Under the pieces are notes generated by a model. It saw nothing but the letters and a program-made list of their open reading frames with translations. It had not been told where the DNA came from and did not search any database. Source: JAVRLB01 sp049965455 (GTDB lineage: Archaea > Thermoplasmatota > Thermoplasmata > Thermoplasmatales > ARK-15). Taken from it: a stretch of DNA of 5,933 nucleotides. Numbering within the stretch: the first letter of the stretch is position 1; each line of letters opens with the position of its first letter. A program made the position numbers and the translations under genes. Below are positions 5,588 through 5,933 of this stretch, one piece after another. The DNA lies in assembly GCA_049965455.1 (NCBI GenBank), contig JBMFWH010000070.1, positions 1 to 5,933 of the forward strand, written 5' to 3'.

Positions 5588-5933
5588 ATGCAGTACAAAA
5601 ACGTGGTACTTACAAACACTATGCTAGGCGCTTTGATGGCATCAATAAACATGAATATTGTCATGATAACATTGCCTACAATTTTCAGAGGACTTAATAT
5701 CAATCCCTTTGCGCAGGGAGAATTTACGTATCTTCTCTGGATCTTGATGGGATACAGTGTTGTACTTGCAACTATCCTCGTAACCTTCGGTAGAATTTCA
5801 GATATATATGGCCGAACAAGAATGTATACTCTTGGATTCATAATATTCACCATTGCATCCGTTCTATTGTCTGTTGTGCCAGATAACTCTGGAAATACAG
5901 GTGCTTTGTTCATCATCTTTTTCAGAATGATCC
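5588..5933 (+). CDS. MFS transporter of the DHA2 (EmrB/QacA-like) type, N-terminal part, cut by the window edge
   Basis: The frame from ATG 5588 stays open to the last base (115 complete codons) and encodes the beginning of a membrane transporter. Visible are helix 1 with SINMNIVMITLPTIF (19-33), the counterpart of the DHA2 motif 'LDxTIVNVALP', then helix 2 (WILMGYSVVLATILVTFG), the motif A loop GRISDIYGRTRMY (68-80), helix 3 and the start of helix 4. The acidic residue that DHA2 drug/proton antiporters usually carry in helix 1 is Asn here. That suggests a changed coupling ion or substrate, but the rest of the protein is needed to judge. The TATA box at 5557-5565 supports the start. It is transcribed away from the oxidoreductase operon and shares a 134-base promoter region with it. 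Drug or metabolite export is the family's usual role; the substrate is unknown. Confidence 0.87.
   Translation, partial: MQYKNVVLTNTMLGALMASINMNIVMITLPTIFRGLNINPFAQGEFTYLLWILMGYSVVLATILVTFGRISDIYGRTRMYTLGFIIFTIASVLLSVVPDNSGNTGALFIIFFRMI

Noticed and set aside
5560..5916. Minus-strand open frame of 118 codons opposite the right-end transporter
   Set aside because: The plus strand in the same place encodes an unmistakable MFS N-terminus with motif A and a well-placed TATA box. The minus frame has no recognisable family and is the antisense shadow.

Overview
The window looks like archaeal chromosome, most likely from an acidophilic, moderately AT-rich lineage such as Thermoplasmatales, with Sulfolobales as the main alternative. 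The evidence is in the control signals. Three genes carry the same TATA-like core, GTTTAAATA, ending 22-24 bases before the start codon, and a fourth has TTTATAA at the same distance. That geometry predicts leaderless transcripts. By contrast, a gene inside an operon is preceded by a strong Shine-Dalgarno sequence (AGAGGTGA). Codon use also fits, with frequent ATA for Ile and AGA/AGG for Arg. The lineage is inferred; no rRNA or tRNA gene is present to confirm it.

Layout. Bases 1-121 hold no supportable gene, only the promoter of a small SCP2-domain (lipid-carrier-like) gene at 122-448 (+). From 453 to 5453 every gene is on the minus strand. In transcription order these are a Gfo/Idh/MocA oxidoreductase (5453-4437), an overlapping 12-helix MFS transporter resembling GPH/SLC45 sugar carriers (4444-3200), an M24 'pita-bread' hydrolase (3162-2044), a divergent beta-keto acid cleavage enzyme (BKACE/DUF849; 2002-1220), and a translationally coupled short-chain dehydrogenase (1214-453). 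The last of these converges on the SCP2 gene with only 4 bases between stop codons. A 134-base divergent promoter region (5454-5587) separates the oxidoreductase from a second MFS gene of the 14-helix DHA2 type, which runs off the right edge.

How the genes may work together. The minus-strand block reads as a small-molecule catabolic cluster made of three transcription units: oxidoreductase plus transporter, M24 hydrolase alone, and BKACE plus SDR. The clearest functional pair is SDR plus BKACE. An SDR can oxidise a beta-hydroxy acid to a beta-keto acid, and BKACE enzymes cleave beta-keto acids with acetyl-CoA to give acetoacetate and a new acyl-CoA. The substrate is unknown. Both the BKACE and the M24 protein keep their metal ligands but have lost several family-typical substrate or catalytic residues, so neither should be given the family's textbook substrate. 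No mobile element, CRISPR array, tRNA or rRNA was found.
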